Shown here: piece after piece, positions 13,019 to 25,224 of the stretch
Layout: each line of letters opens with the position of its first letter
How positions within the stretch are numbered: position 1 is the stretch's first letter
NCBI GenBank assembly: GCA_958298945.1
Contig: OY282609.1
Location: 40,438,954-40,502,953 of the forward strand
Length of the DNA stretch: 64,000 nt
DNA from: Atherix ibis
Lineage: Eukaryota > Arthropoda > Insecta > Diptera > Athericidae
Direction: 5' to 3'
Program-made: the position numbers and the translations under genes
The notes under the pieces: model-generated
Told to the model about the DNA's origin: nothing
What the model saw: the letters and a program-made list of their open reading frames with translations, nothing else
Database searches by the model: none

Positions 13019-15944
13019 CAGTAGAAATGTTCATCATAAATTTTTAGTTGAAATTTTCAGTAAAAATTTTCAGTAGAAATTTTTAGTAGAAATTTTCAGT
13101 AGAAATTTTCAGTAGAAATTTTCTGTAGAAATTATCAGTAGAAATTTTCAATATAAATTTTCAGTAAGGATTTATTAGTAGAAATTTTAGTGCGAATTAT
13201 CAGTAGAAATGTTCAGTAAAAATTTTAGTGCGAATTATCAGTAGAAATGTTCATCATAAATTTTTAGTTGAAATTTTCAGTAAAAATTTTCAGTAGAAAT
13301 TTTTAGTAGAAATTTTCAGTTGAAATTTTCTGTAGAAATATGTAGTAGAAATTTTCAGTAGAAATTTTCCATTGAAATTTTCAGTAGAAATTTTCAGTAG
13401 AAATTTTCAGTAAAAATTTTCAATATAAATTTGCAGTAGAAATTTTCAGTAGAAATTTTCAGTAGAAATTTTCAGTAGAAATTTTCAGTAGAAATTTTCA
13501 GTAGAAATTTTCAGTAGAAATTTTCAGTAGAAATTTTCAGTAGAAATTTTCAGTAGAAATTATCAGTAGAAATTTTCAATATAAATTTTCAGTAGGAATT
13601 TTCAGTAGAAATTTTAATGCGAATTATCAGTAGAAATGTTCAGTAGAAATTTTCAGTAGGAATTTTCAGTAGAAATTTTCAGTGGGAATTATCAGTAGAA
13701 ATGTTCAGCATAAAATTTTAGTAGAATTTTTAGTAGAAATTTTTAGCAGAAATTTAAGTAGAAATTTTTAGTAGAAATTTTCAGTAGAAATGTTCAGTAG
13801 AAATTTTTAGTAGAAATTTTTAAGAGAAATTTTCAGGAGAATTTTTCAGTAGAAATTTTCAGTAGAAATTTTCAATATAAATTTTCAGTAGGAATTTTCG
13901 GTAGAAATTTTTAGGAGAAATTTTCAGTAGAAATTTTTAGTAGAAATTTTCAGAAGAAATTTTTAGTAGAAATTTTCAGTAGAAATTTTCAGTAGAAATT
14001 TTCGGTAGGAATTTTCGGTAGAAATTTTCTGTTGAAATTTTCAGTAGAAATTTTCAGTAGAAATTTTCAGCAGAAATTTTCAGCAAAAATTTTCAGTAGA
14101 AATTTTCAGTAAAAATTTTCAGTAGATATTTTCAGTACAAATTTTCAGTACAAATTTTCAGTAGAAATTTTCTGTAGAAATTTTCTGTAGAAATTTTCAG
14201 TAGAAATTTTCAGCACAAATTTTCAGTAGAAATTTTCAGTACAAATTTTCAATATAAATTTTCAGTAGGAATTTTCAGTAGAAATTTTAGTGCGAATTAT
14301 CTGTAGAAATGTTCAGCATAAATTTTTGGTTGAAATTTTCAGTAGAAATTTTCAGTAGAAATTTTTAGTAGAAATTTTCAGTAGAAATTTTCAGTAGAAA
14401 TTTTTAGTAGAAATTTTCAGTAGAAATTTTCAGTAGAAATTTTCAGTAGAAATTTTCAGTAGAAATTTTCAGTAGAAATTTTCAGTAGAAATTTCCAGTA
14501 GAAATTTCCAGTAGAAATTTTCAGTAGAAATTTTCAGTACCATTTGTCAGTAGCAATTTTGGGTAAAAATTTTCAGTAGAACCCTTAAGTAGACATTTTC
14601 AATAGTAATTTTCAGTAGAAATCTATAGTAAAAATTTTCAGCAGAAATTTTCAGTAGACATTTTCAGTAGAAATTTGCAGTAGAAATTTTCAGTAGAAAT
14701 TTTCAGTAGAAATTTTCAGTAGAAATTTTCAGTAGAAATTTTCAGTAGAAATTTTCAGTAGAAATTTTCAGTAGAAATTTTCAGTAGAAATTTCCAGTAG
14801 AAATTTTCAGTAGAAATTTTCAGTAGAAATTTTCAGTAGAAAATTTCAGTAGAAATTTACAGTAGATATTTTCAGTAGAAATTTTCAGTAGAAATTTTCA
14901 GTAGAAATTTTCAGTAGAAATTTCAGTCGAAATTTTCAATATAAATTTTCAGTAGGAATTTTCAGTAGAAATTTTAGTGCGAATTATCAGTAGAAATGTT
15001 CAGCATAAATTTTTAGTTGAAATTTTCAGTAGAAATTTTCAGTAGAAATTTTTAGTAGAAATTTTCAGTAGAAATTTTCAGTAGAAATTTTCAGTAGAAA
15101 TTTTCAATAGAAATTTTCAATAGAAATTTTCAGTAGAAATTTTCAGTAGAAATTTTCAGTAGAAATTTTCAGTAGAACTCTTAAGTAGACATTTTCAGTA
15201 GTAATTTTCAGTAGAAATCTTTAGTAAAAATTTTCATCAGAAATTTTCAGTAGAAATTTTCAGTAGAGATTTTCAGTAGAAATCTTCAGTAGAAATTTTC
15301 TGTAGATATTTTCAGTAGATATTTTCAGTAGAAATTTTCAGTAGAAATTTTCAGTAGAAATTTTCAGTAGAAATTTTCAGTAGAAATTTTCAGTAGAAAT
15401 TTTCAGTAGAAATTTTCAGTAGAAAATTTCAGTAGAAATTTACAGTAGAAATTTTCAGTAAAAATTTTCTGTAGTAATTTTCAGTAGAAATTTTCTGTAG
15501 AAATATTCAGTAGAAATTTCAGTCGAAATTTTCAATATAAATTTTCAGTAGGAATTTTCAGTAGAAATTTTAGTGCGAATTATCAGTAGAAATGTTCAGC
15601 ATAAATTTTTAGTTGAAATTTTCAGTAGAAATTTTCAGTAGAAATTTTTAGTAGAAATTTTCAGTAGAAATTTTCAGTAGAAATTTTCAGTAGAAATTTT
15701 CAATAGAAATTTTCAGTAGAAATTTTCAGTAGAAATTTTCAGTAGAAATTTTCAGTAGAAATTTTCAGTAGTAATTTTCAGTAGAAATCTTTAGTAAAAA
15801 TTTTCAGCAGAAATTTTCAGTAGAAATTTTCAGTAGAAATTTTCAGTAGAAATCTTCAGTAGAAATTTTCTGTAGATATTTTCAGTAGATATTTTCAGTA
15901 GATATTTTCAGTAGATATTTTCAGTAGATATTTTCAGTAGAAAT
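13019..15944. repeat. Type-II unit C (copy of unit B)
   Basis: Follows unit B at offset 3680 (9349/13,029 and 10,859/14,539), then 3667 (C11261/C14928, 11,511/15,178, 12,204/15,871). The changes are whole monomers: C lacks the CAACATAAATGTT monomer near 13,635 but has one extra consensus monomer in the 13,434-13,564 run (10 against 9). The match stops at about 15,944, where B re-enters its internal copy and C runs into the 570-bp repeats. Confidence 0.8.
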
Positions 15945-16168
15945 TTTCAGTAGAAATTTTGTACAAAAATTTTCAGTAGAAATAGTTAGTAGAAATTTTC
16001 AGTAGGAATTTTCAGAGAAATTTTCAGTAGAAATTTTCATTAGAAATTTACAATTGAAATTTTCAGTAGAAATTTTCAATATAAATTTTCAGTAGGAATT
16101 TTCGGTAGAAATTTTTAGGAGAAATTTTCAGTTGAAATTTTTAGTAGAAATTTTCAGAAGAAATTTTA
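15573..16168. repeat. 570-bp triplication, copy 1 (596 bp)
   Basis: First of three adjacent copies bounded by anchor GTGCG sites at 15,573 and 16,169. The landmark GTACAAAAATTTTCAG is at 15,961, 16,531 and 17,101, exactly 570 apart. This copy is 26 bp (two monomers) longer because of extra monomers in its first half. It overlaps the end of unit C, from which the tandem apparently grew. Confidence 0.8.
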
Positions 16169-16738
16169 GTGCGAATTATCAGTAGAAATGTTCAGCATAA
16201 ATTTTTAGTTGAAATTTTCAGTAGAAATTTTCAGTAGAAATTTTTAGTAGAAATTTTCAGTAGATATTTTCAGTAGAAATTTTCAGTAGAAATTTTCAGT
16301 AGAAATTTTCAATAGAAATTTTCAGTAGAAATTTTCAGTAGAAATTTTCAGTAGTAATTTTCAGTAGAAATCTTTAGTAAAAATTTTCAGCAGAAATTTT
16401 CAGTAGAAATTTTCAGTAGAAATTTTCAGTAGAAATCTTCAGTAGAAATTTTCTGTAGATATTTTCAGTAGATATTTTCAGTAGATATTTTCAGTAGATA
16501 TTTTCAGTAGAAATTTTCAGTAGAAATTTTGTACAAAAATTTTCAGTAGAAATAGTTAGTAGAAATTTTCAGTAGGAATTTTCAGAGAAATTTTCAGTAG
16601 AAATTTTCATTAGAAATTTACAATTGAAATTTTCAGTAGAAATTTTCAATATAAATTTTCAGTAGGAATTTTCGGTAGAAATTTTTAGGAGAAATTTTCA
16701 GTTGAAATTTTTAGTAGAAATTTTCAGAAGAAATTTTA
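16169..16738. repeat. 570-bp triplication, copy 2
   Basis: Runs from the anchor at 16,169 to the next anchor at 16,739. It differs from copy 3 at 16,265 (T, giving GATATTTT) against 16,835 (A); otherwise the stretches I compared agree. It contains GATATTTT monomers, GTACAAAAATTTT, AATAGTTAG, TTTACAATTG and TTTTCAGAAG landmarks in order. Confidence 0.87.
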
Positions 16739-17308
16739 GTGCGAATTATCAGTAGAAATGTTCAGCATAAATTTTTAGTTGAAATTTTCAGTAGAAATTT
16801 TCAGTAGAAATTTTTAGTAGAAATTTTCAGTAGAAATTTTCAGTAGAAATTTTCAGTAGAAATTTTCAGTAGAAATTTTCAATAGAAATTTTCAGTAGAA
16901 ATTTTCAGTAGAAATTTTCAGTAGTAATTTTCAGTAGAAATCTTTAGTAAAAATTTTCAGCAGAAATTTTCAGTAGAAATTTTCAGTAGAAATTTTCAGT
17001 AGAAATCTTCAGTAGAAATTTTCTGTAGATATTTTCAGTAGATATTTTCAGTAGATATTTTCAGTAGATATTTTCAGTAGAAATTTTCAGTAGAAATTTT
17101 GTACAAAAATTTTCAGTAGAAATAGTTAGTAGAAATTTTCAGTAGGAATTTTCAGAGAAATTTTCAGTAGAAATTTTCATTAGAAATTTACAATTGAAAT
17201 TTTCAGTAGAAATTTTCAATATAAATTTTCAGTAGGAATTTTCGGTAGAAATTTTTAGGAGAAATTTTCAGTTGAAATTTTTAGTAGAAATTTTCAGAAG
17301 AAATTTTT
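16739..17308. repeat. 570-bp triplication, copy 3
   Basis: Third copy. Its end (TTTTCAGAAG at 17,291) is followed by TTTTTAGTAG instead of an anchor, which marks the exit from the triplication. Confidence 0.85.
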
Positions 17309-18140
17309 AGTAGAAATTTTCAGTAGAAATTTTCAGTAGAAATTTTCGGTAGAAATTTTCTGTTGAAATTTTCAGTAGAAATTTTCAGTAGAAATTTTCA
17401 GCAGAAATTTTCAGCAATAATTTTCAGTAGAAATTTTCAGTAAAAATTTTCAGTAGATATTTTCAGTACAAATTTTCAGTAGAAATTTTCTGTAGAAATT
17501 TTCTGTAGAAATTTTCAGTAGAAATTTTCAGCACAAATTTTCAGTAGAAATTTTCAGTAGAAATTTTCAATATAAATTTTCAGTAGGAATTTTCAGTAGA
17601 AATTTTAGTGCGAATTATCTGTAGAAATGTTCAGCATAAATTTTTGGTTGAAATTTTCAGTAGAAATTTTTAGTAGAAATTTTCAGTAGAAATTTTCAGT
17701 AGAAATTTTCAGTAGAAATTTTCAGTAGAAATTTTCAGTAGAAATTTTCAGTAGAAATTTTCAGTAGAAATTTCCAGTAGAAATTTCCAGTAGAAATTTC
17801 TAGTAGAAATTTCCAGTAGAAATTTTCAGTAGAAATTTTCAGTACCATTTGTCAGTAGCAATTTTGGGTGGAAATTTTCAGTAGAAAGTTTCCGTAGAAC
17901 CCTTAAGTAGACATTTTCAATAGTAATTTTCAGTAGAAATCTATAGTAAAAATTTTCAGCAGAAATTTTCAGTAGACATTTTCAGTAGAAATTTTCAGTA
18001 GAAATCTTCAGTAGAAATTTTCAATAGAAATTTTCTGTAGATATTTTCAGTAGATATTTTCAGTAGAAATTTTGTGCAAAAATTTTCAGTAGAAATAGTT
18101 AGTAGAAATTTTCAGTAGGAATTTTCGGTAGAAATTTTTA
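17309..18140. repeat. About 0.9-kb type-II duplication, copy 1
   Basis: Matches about 18,192-19,080. Offsets are 883 (CAGAAG 17,295/18,178), 896 (GCAATAATTTT 17,414/18,310), 935 (ACCATTTG 17,844/18,779; CCCTTAAG 17,900/18,835) and 948 (GTGCAAAAA 18,074/19,022). Each step is a multiple of 13, so copies differ by whole monomers. Contains a substituted AGTTTCCGTAG near 17,890 where copy 2 has AGTTTCAGTAG. Confidence 0.75.
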
Positions 18141-19080
18141 GGAGAAATTTTCAGTAGAAATTTTTAGTAGAAATTTTCAGAAGAAATTTTTAGTAGAAAT
18201 TTTCAGTAGAAATTTTCAGTAGAAATTTTCAGTAGAAATTTTCGGTAGAAATTTTCTGTTGAAATTTTCAGTAGAAATTTTCAGTAGAAATTTTCAGCAG
18301 AAATTTTCAGCAATAATTTTCAGTAGAAATTTTCAGTAAAAATTTTCAGTAGATATTTTCAGTACAAATTTTCAGTACAAATTTTCAGTAGAAATTTTCT
18401 GTAGAAATTTTCTGTAGAAATTTTCTGTAGAAATTTTCAGTAGAAATTTTCAGCACAAATTTTCAGTAGAAATTTTCAGTAGAAATTTTCAATATAAATT
18501 TTCAGTAGGAATTTTCAGTAGAAATTTTAGTGCGAATTATCTGTAGAAATGTTCAGCATAAATTTTTGGTTGACATTTTCAGTAGAAATTTTTAGTAGAA
18601 ATTTTTAGTAGAAATTGTCAGTAGAAATTTTCAGTAGAAATTTTTAGTAGAAATTTTCAGTAGAAATTTTCAGTAGAAATTTTCAGTAAAAATTTTCAGC
18701 AGAAATTTTCAGTAGAAATTTTCAGTAGAAATTTCCAGTAGAAATTTCCAGTAGAAATTTTCAGTAGAAATTTTCAGTACCATTTGTCAGTAGCAATTTT
18801 GGGTGGAAATTTTCAGTAGAAAGTTTCAGTAGAACCCTTAAGTAGACATTTTCAATAGTAATTTTCAGTAGAAATCTATAGTAAAAATTTTCAGCAGAAA
18901 TTTTCAGTAGACATTTTCAGTAGAAATTTTCAGTAGAAATCTTCAGTAGAAATTTTCAATAGAAATTTTCTGTAGATATTTTCAGTAGATATTTTTAGTA
19001 GATATTTTCAGTAGAAATTTTGTGCAAAAATTTTCAGTAGAAATAGTTAGTAGAAATTTTCAGTAGGAATTTTCAGAGAA
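18141..19080. repeat. About 0.9-kb type-II duplication, copy 2
   Basis: Second copy of the preceding block, with extra monomers (an added CTGTAGAAATTTT near 18,420 and an extra GATATTTT near 18,990). It keeps the ATCTGTAG anchor (about 18,531), ACCATTTG (18,779) and CCCTTAAG (18,835) in the same order. Confidence 0.75.
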
Positions 19081-19472
19081 ATGTTCAGTCGTAATTTTCA
19101 GAGAAATTTTCGGTAGAAATTTTTAGTAGATATTTTCAATAGAAATTTCAGTCGAAATTTCCAGCAGATATTTTCAGCAGATACTTTCAGTAGAAATTTT
19201 CAGTAGAAATTTTTAGTAGAAATCTTAAGTAGAAATTTTCAGTAGAAATTTTCTGTAGAAATTTCAGTAGAAATTTTCAGTAGAAATTTTCAATATAAAT
19301 TTTCAGCAGGAATTTTCGGTAGAAATTTTAAGGAGAAATTTTCAGTAGAAATTTTTAGTAGAAATTTTCAGAAGAAATTTTTAGTAGAAATTTTCAGTAG
19401 AAATTTTCAGTAGAAATTTTCGGTAGAAATTTTCTGTAGAAATTTTCAGTAGAAATTTACAGTAGAAATTTG

Positions 19473-19693
19473 CAGTAGAAATTTTCAGTAGAAATTTTCA
19501 GTAGAAATTTTCAGTAGAAATTTTCAGTAGAAATTTTCAGTAGAAATTTTCAGTAGAAATTTTCAGTAGAAATTTTCAGTAGAAATTTTCAGTAGAAATT
19601 TTCAGTAGAAATTTTCAGTAGAAATTTTCAGTAGAAATTTTCAGTAGAAATTTTCAGTAGAAATTTTCAGTAGAAATTTTCAGTAGAAATTTT
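19473..19693. repeat. Longest pure run: 17 identical monomers
   Basis: Seventeen perfect CAGTAGAAATTTT units in a row (C19473 to C19694). The next unit is CAGTAGAAAATTT, one substitution. This is the longest uninterrupted run I found, and it may mark recent local homogenisation or slippage. Confidence 0.85.
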
Positions 19694-22111
19694 CAGTAGA
19701 AAATTTCAGTAGAAATTTACAGTAGAAATTTTCAGTAGAAATTTTCTGTAGTAATTTTCAGTAGAAATTTTCAGTAGAAATTTTCAGTAGAAATTTTCTG
19801 TAGTAATTTTCAGTAGAAATTTTCAGTAGAAATTGCAGTCGAAATTTTCAATATAAATTTTCAGTAGGAATTTTCAGTAGAAAGTTTAGTGCGAATTATC
19901 AGTAGAAAAGTTCAGCATAAATTTTTAGTTGAAATTTTCAGTAGAAATTTTCAGTAGAAATTTTTAGTAGAAATTTTCAGTAGAAATTTTCAGTAGAAAT
20001 TTTCAGTAGAAATTTTCAATAGAAATTTTCAGTAGAAATTTTCAGTAGAAATTTTCAGTAGAACTCTTAAGAAGACATTTTCAGTAGTAATTTTCAGTAG
20101 AAATCTTTAGTAAAAATTTTCAGCAGAAATTTTCAGTAGAAATTTTCAGTAGAAATTTTCAGTAGAAATTTTCAGTAGAAATCTTCAGTAGAAATTTTCA
20201 ATAGAAATTTTCTGTAGATATTTTCAGTAGATATTTTCAGTAGATATTTTCAGTAGAAATTTTCTGCAAAAATTTTCAGTAGAAATAGTTAGTAGAAATT
20301 TTCAGTAGGAAATTTCAGAGAAATTTTCAGTAGGAAATTTCAGAGAAATTTTCAGTAGAAATTTTCATTAGAAATTTACAATTGAAATTTTCAGTAGGAA
20401 TTTTCAGTAGAAATTTTAGTGCAAATTATCAGTAGAAATGTTCAGCATAAATTGTTAGTTGAAATTTTCAGTAGAAATTTTTAGTAGAAATTTTTAGTAG
20501 AAATTTTCAGCAGAAATTTTCAGTAGAAATTTTCAGTAGAAATTTTCAGTAGAAATTTTTAGTAGAAATTTTTAGTAGAAATTTTCAGTAGAAATAGTTA
20601 GTAGAAATTTTCAGTAGGAATTTTCAGAGAAATGTTCAGTAGTAATTTTCAGAGAAATTTTCAGTAGAAATTTTCAGTAGATATTTTCAATAGAAATTTC
20701 AGTAGAAATTTTCTGTAGACATTTTCAGTAGAAATTTTCAGTAGAAATTTTTAGTAGAAAATTTGAGTAGAAATTTTCAGTAGAAATTTCCAGCAGATAG
20801 TTTCAGTAGATACTTTAAGTAGATATTTTCAGTAGAAATTTTAAGTAGAAATCTTAAGTAGAAATTTTCAGTAGAAATTTTCTGTAGAAATTTTCAGTAG
20901 AAATTTTCAGTAGAAATTTTCAGTAGAAATTTTCAGTAGAAATTTTCAGTAGAAATTTTCAGTAAAAATTTTCAGTAAAAATTTTCAGTAGAAATCTTCA
21001 GTAGAAATTTTCAGTAGAAATTTTCAGTAGATATTTTCAGTAGAAATTTTCAGTAGAAATTTTCAGTAGAAATTTTCAGTAGGAATTTTCAGTAGAAATT
21101 TTCAGTAGAAATTTTCAGTAGAAATTTTCAGTAGAAATTGTTCAATATAAATTTTCAGTAGGAATTTTCAGTAGAAATTTTAGAGCGAATTATCAGTAGA
21201 AATGTTCAGCATAAATTTTTAGTTGAAATTTTTAGTAGAAATTTTCAGTAGAAATTTTCAGAAGAAATTTTTAGTAGAAATTTTCAGTAGAAATGTTCAG
21301 TAGAAATTTTCAGTAGAAATTATCGGTAGAAATTTTTAATATAAATTTTCAGTAGGAATTTTCAGTAGAAATTTTAGTGCGAATTATCAGTAAAAATGTT
21401 CAGCATAAATTTTTAGTTGAAATTTTCAGTAGAAATTTTCAGTAGAAATTTTTAGTAGAAATTTTCAGTAGAAATTTTCAGTAGAACTTTTCAGTAGAAA
21501 TTTTCAGTAGAAATTTTCAGTAGAAATTTTCAGTAGAAATAGTTAGTAGAAATTTTCAGTAGGAATTTTCAGAGAAATGTTCAGTAGAAATTTTCAATAG
21601 GAATTTTCAGTAAAAATTTTCAGTGGGAATTATCAGTAGAAATGTTCAGCATAAATTATTAGTAGAAATTTTAGTAGAAATGTTTAGTAGAAATTTTCAG
21701 TAGAAATTTTCGGTAGATATTTTCAGTAGATACTTTCAGTAGATATTTTCAGTAGAAATTTTTAGAAAAAAACTTAAGTAGAAATTTTCAGTAGAAATTT
21801 TCTGTAGAAATTTTCAGTAGAAATTTTCAGTAGAAATTTTCAGTAGAAATTTTCAGTAGAAATGTTCAGTAGAAATTTTCAGTAGAAATTATCAGTAGAA
21901 ATTTTCATTATAAATTTGCAGTAGAAATTTTAGTGCGAATTGTCAGTAGAAATGTTCAGCATACATTTTTAGTGGAAATTTTCAGTAGAAATTTTCAGTA
22001 GAAATTTTTAGTAGAAATTTTCACTAGAAATTTTCAGTAGAAATTTTCAGTAGAAATTTTCAGTAGAAATTTTCAGTAGAAATTTTCAGTAGAAATTTTC
22101 AGTAGAAATTT

Positions 22112-22254
22112 CAGTAGAAATTTTCAGTAGAAATTTTCAGTAGAAATTTTCAGTAGAAATTTTCAGTAGAAATTTTCAGTAGAAATTTTCAGTAGAAATT
22201 TTCAGTAGAAATTTTCAGTAGAAATTTTCAGTAGAAATTTTCAGTAGAAATTTT
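22112..22254. repeat. Pure run of 11 monomers
   Basis: Eleven perfect consensus units between a 12-bp monomer (AAATTTCAG at about 22,108) and an AAATTATCAG variant. Confidence 0.8.
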
Positions 22255-24198
22255 CAGTAGAAATTATCAGTAGAAATATTCAATATAAATTTTCAGTAGG
22301 AATTTTCAGTAGAAATTTTAATGCGAATTATCAGTAGAAATGTTCAACATAAATGTTCAGTAGAAATTTTCAGTAGGAATTTTCAGTAGAAATTTTCAGT
22401 GGGAATTATCAGTACAAATGTTCAGCATAAAATTTTAGTAGAATTTTTAGTAGAAATTTTTAGCAGAAATTTAAGTAGAAATTTTTAGTAGAAATTCTCA
22501 GTAGAAATTTTCAGTAGAAATTTTTAGTAGAAATTTTTAGGAGAAATTTTCAGTAGAATTTTTCAGTAGAAATTTTCAGTAGAAATTTTCAGCACAAATT
22601 TTCAGTAGAAATTTTCAGTAGAAATTTTCAATATAAATTTTCAGTAGGAATTTTCAGTAGAAATTTTAGTGCGAATTATCTGTAGAAATGTTCAGCATAA
22701 ATTTATAGTTGAAATTTTCAGTAGAAATTTTCAGCAGAAATTTTCAGCAAAAATTTTCAGTAGAAATTTTCAGTAAAAATTTTCAGTAGAAATTTTTAGG
22801 AGAAATTTTCAGTAGAAATTTTTAGTAGAAATTTTCAGAAGAAATTTTTAGTAGAAATTTTCAGTAGAAATTTTCAGTAGAAGTTTTCGGTAGAAATTTT
22901 CTGTTGAAATTTTCAGTAGAAATTTTCAGTAGAAATTTTCAGCAGAAATTTTCAGCAAAAATTTTCAGTAGAAATTTTCAGTAAAAATTTTCAGTAGATA
23001 TTTTCAGTAGAAATTTTCAGTAGAAATTTTCAGTAGAAATTTTCTGTAGAAATTTTCAGTAGAAATTTTCAGTAGAAATTTTCAGTACAAATTTTCAGTA
23101 GAAATTTTTAGTAGAAATTTTCAATATAAATTTTCAGTAGGAATTTTCAGTAGAAATTTTAGTGCGAATTATCTGTAGAAATGTTCAGCATAAATTTTTA
23201 GTTGAAATTTTCAGTAGAAATTTTCAGTAGAAATTTTTAGTAGAAATTTTCAGTAGAAATTTTCAGTAGAAATTTTCGGTAGATATTTTCAGTAGATACT
23301 TTCAGTAGATATTTTCAGTAGAAATTTTTAGAAAAAAACTTAAGTAGAAATTTTCAGTAGAAATTTTCTGTAGAAATTTTCAGTAGAAATTTTCAGTAGA
23401 AATTTTCAGTAGAAATTTTCAGTAGAAATGTTCAGTAGAAATTTTCAGTAGAAATTATCAGTAGAAATTTTCAATATAAATTTTCAGTAGGAATTTACAG
23501 TAGAAATTTTAGTGCGAATTATCAGTAGAAATGTTCAGCATACATTTTTAGTGGAAATTTTCAGTAGAAATTTTCAGTAGAAATTTTTAGTAGAAATTTT
23601 CACTAGAAATTTTCAGTAGAAATTTTCAGTAGAAATTTTCAGTAGAAATTTTCAGCAGAAATTTTCAGCAAAAATTTTCAGTAGAAATTTTCAGTAAAAA
23701 TTTTCAGTAGATATTTTTAGTACAAATTTTCAGTACAAATTTTCAGTACAAATTTTCTGTAGAAATTTTCAGTAGAAATTTTCAGTAGAAATTTTCAGCA
23801 CAAATTTTTAGTAGAAATTTTCAATATAAATTTTCAGTAGGAATTTTCAGTAGAAATTTTAGTGCGAATTATCTGTAGAAATGTTCAGCATAAATTTTTA
23901 GTTGAAATTTTCAGTAGAAATTTTCAGTAGAAATTTTTAGTAGAAATTTTCAGTAGAAATTTTCAGTAGAAATTTTCAGTAGAAATTTTCAGTAGAAATT
24001 TTCGGTAGATATTTTCAGTAGATACTTTCAGTAGATATTTTCAGTAGAAATTTTTAGAAAAAAAACTTAAGTAGAAATTTTCAGTAGAAATTTTCTGTAG
24101 AAATTTTCAGTAGAAATTTTCAGTAGAAATTTTCAGTAGAAATTTTCAGTAGAAATATTCAGTAGAAATTTTCAGTAGAAATTATCAGTAGAAATTTT

Positions 24199-24281
24199 CA
24201 ATATAAATTTTCAGTAGGAATTTTCAGTAGAAATTTTAGTGCGAATTATCAGTAGAAATGTTCAGCATAAATTTTTAGTTG
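24199..24281 (+). repeat. Anchor block, example of the recurring landmark
   Basis: A string of variant monomers in fixed order: CAATATAAATTTT, CAGTAGGAATTTT, CAGTAGAAATTTT, AGTGCGAATTATC, AGTAGAAATGTTC, AGCATAAATTTTT, AGTTG. I counted about 30 in the first 10 kb, at uneven spacing from 38 to over 600 bp. Subtypes: GTGCG, GTGCA, GTGAA, ATGCG and GTGGG in the core; GTTCAGCAT, GTACAGCAT, GTTCATCAT, GTTCAGCAA in the next unit; ATCAG or ATCTG between them. Subtypes are inherited by whole blocks, which makes the anchor the best tag for tracing duplications. Confidence 0.85.
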
Positions 24282-24327
24282 AAATTTTCAGTAGAAATTT
24301 TCAGTAGAAATTTTTAGTAGAAATTTT

Positions 24328-24470
24328 CAGTAGAAATTTTCAGTAGAAATTTTCAGTAGAAATTTTCAGTAGAAATTTTCAGTAGAAATTTTCAGTAGAA
24401 ATTTTCAGTAGAAATTTTCAGTAGAAATTTTCAGTAGAAATTTTCAGTAGAAATTTTCAGTAGAAATTTT
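24328..24470. repeat. Pure run of 11 monomers
   Basis: Eleven perfect consensus units, ended by a CAATAGAATTTTC monomer at 24,471 that has lost one base. Confidence 0.8.
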
Positions 24471-25224
24471 CAATAGAATTTTCAGTAGAAATTTTCAGTA
24501 GAAATTTTCAGTAGAAATTTTCAGTAGAAATTTTCAGTAGAAATTTTCAGTAGAAATTTTCAGTAGAAATTATCAGTAGAAATTTTCAATATAAATTTTT
24601 AGTAGGAATTTTCAGTAGAAATTTTAATGCGAATTATCAGTAGAAATGTTCAACATAAATGTTCAGTAGAAATTTTCAGTAGGAATTTTCAGTAGAAATT
24701 TTCAGTGGGAATTATCAGTAGAAATTTTCAGCATAAAATTTTAGTAGAATTTTTAGTAGAAATTTTTAGCAGAAATTTAAGTAGAAATTTTTAGTAGAAA
24801 TTTTCAGTAGAAATTTTCAGTAGAAATTTTTAAGTAGAAATTTTTAGGAGAAATTTTCAGTAGAATTTTTCAGTAGAAATTTTCAGTAGAAATTTTCAAT
24901 ATAAATTTTCAGTAGGAATTTTCGGTAGAAATTTTTAGGAGAAATTTTCAGTAGAAATTTTTAGTAGAAATTTTCAGAAGAAATTTTTAGTAGAAATTTT
25001 CAGTAGAAATTTTCAGTAGAAATTTTCGGTAGAAATTTTCTGTTGAAATTTTCAGTAGAAATTTTCAGTAGAAATTTTCAGCAGAAATTTTTAGCAAAAA
25101 TTTTCAGTAGAAATTTTCAGTAAAAATTTTCAGTAGATATTTTCAGAAGAAATTTTCAGTACAAATTTTCAGTAGAAATTTTATGTAGAAATTTTCAGTA
25201 GAAATTTTCAGCACAAATTTTCAG

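Larger units (their letters stand above)
19081..25224. repeat. Irregular type-II mosaic
   Basis: No simple tandem pair covers this stretch, but pieces recur. A block with CGGTAGATATTTT and GATACTTTCAG, then a poly-A tract and CTTAAG, occurs at 21,711, 23,277 and 24,003 (offsets 1566 and 726). CACTAGAAATTTT follows the first two (22,022 and 23,601). A block with TTTTAATGCG and TTCAGTGGGAA occurs at 22,321 and 24,627 (offset 2306), and also in units A-C. So this part is assembled from shuffled pieces of the same subfamily. It holds three of the longest pure monomer runs. Confidence 0.75.
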
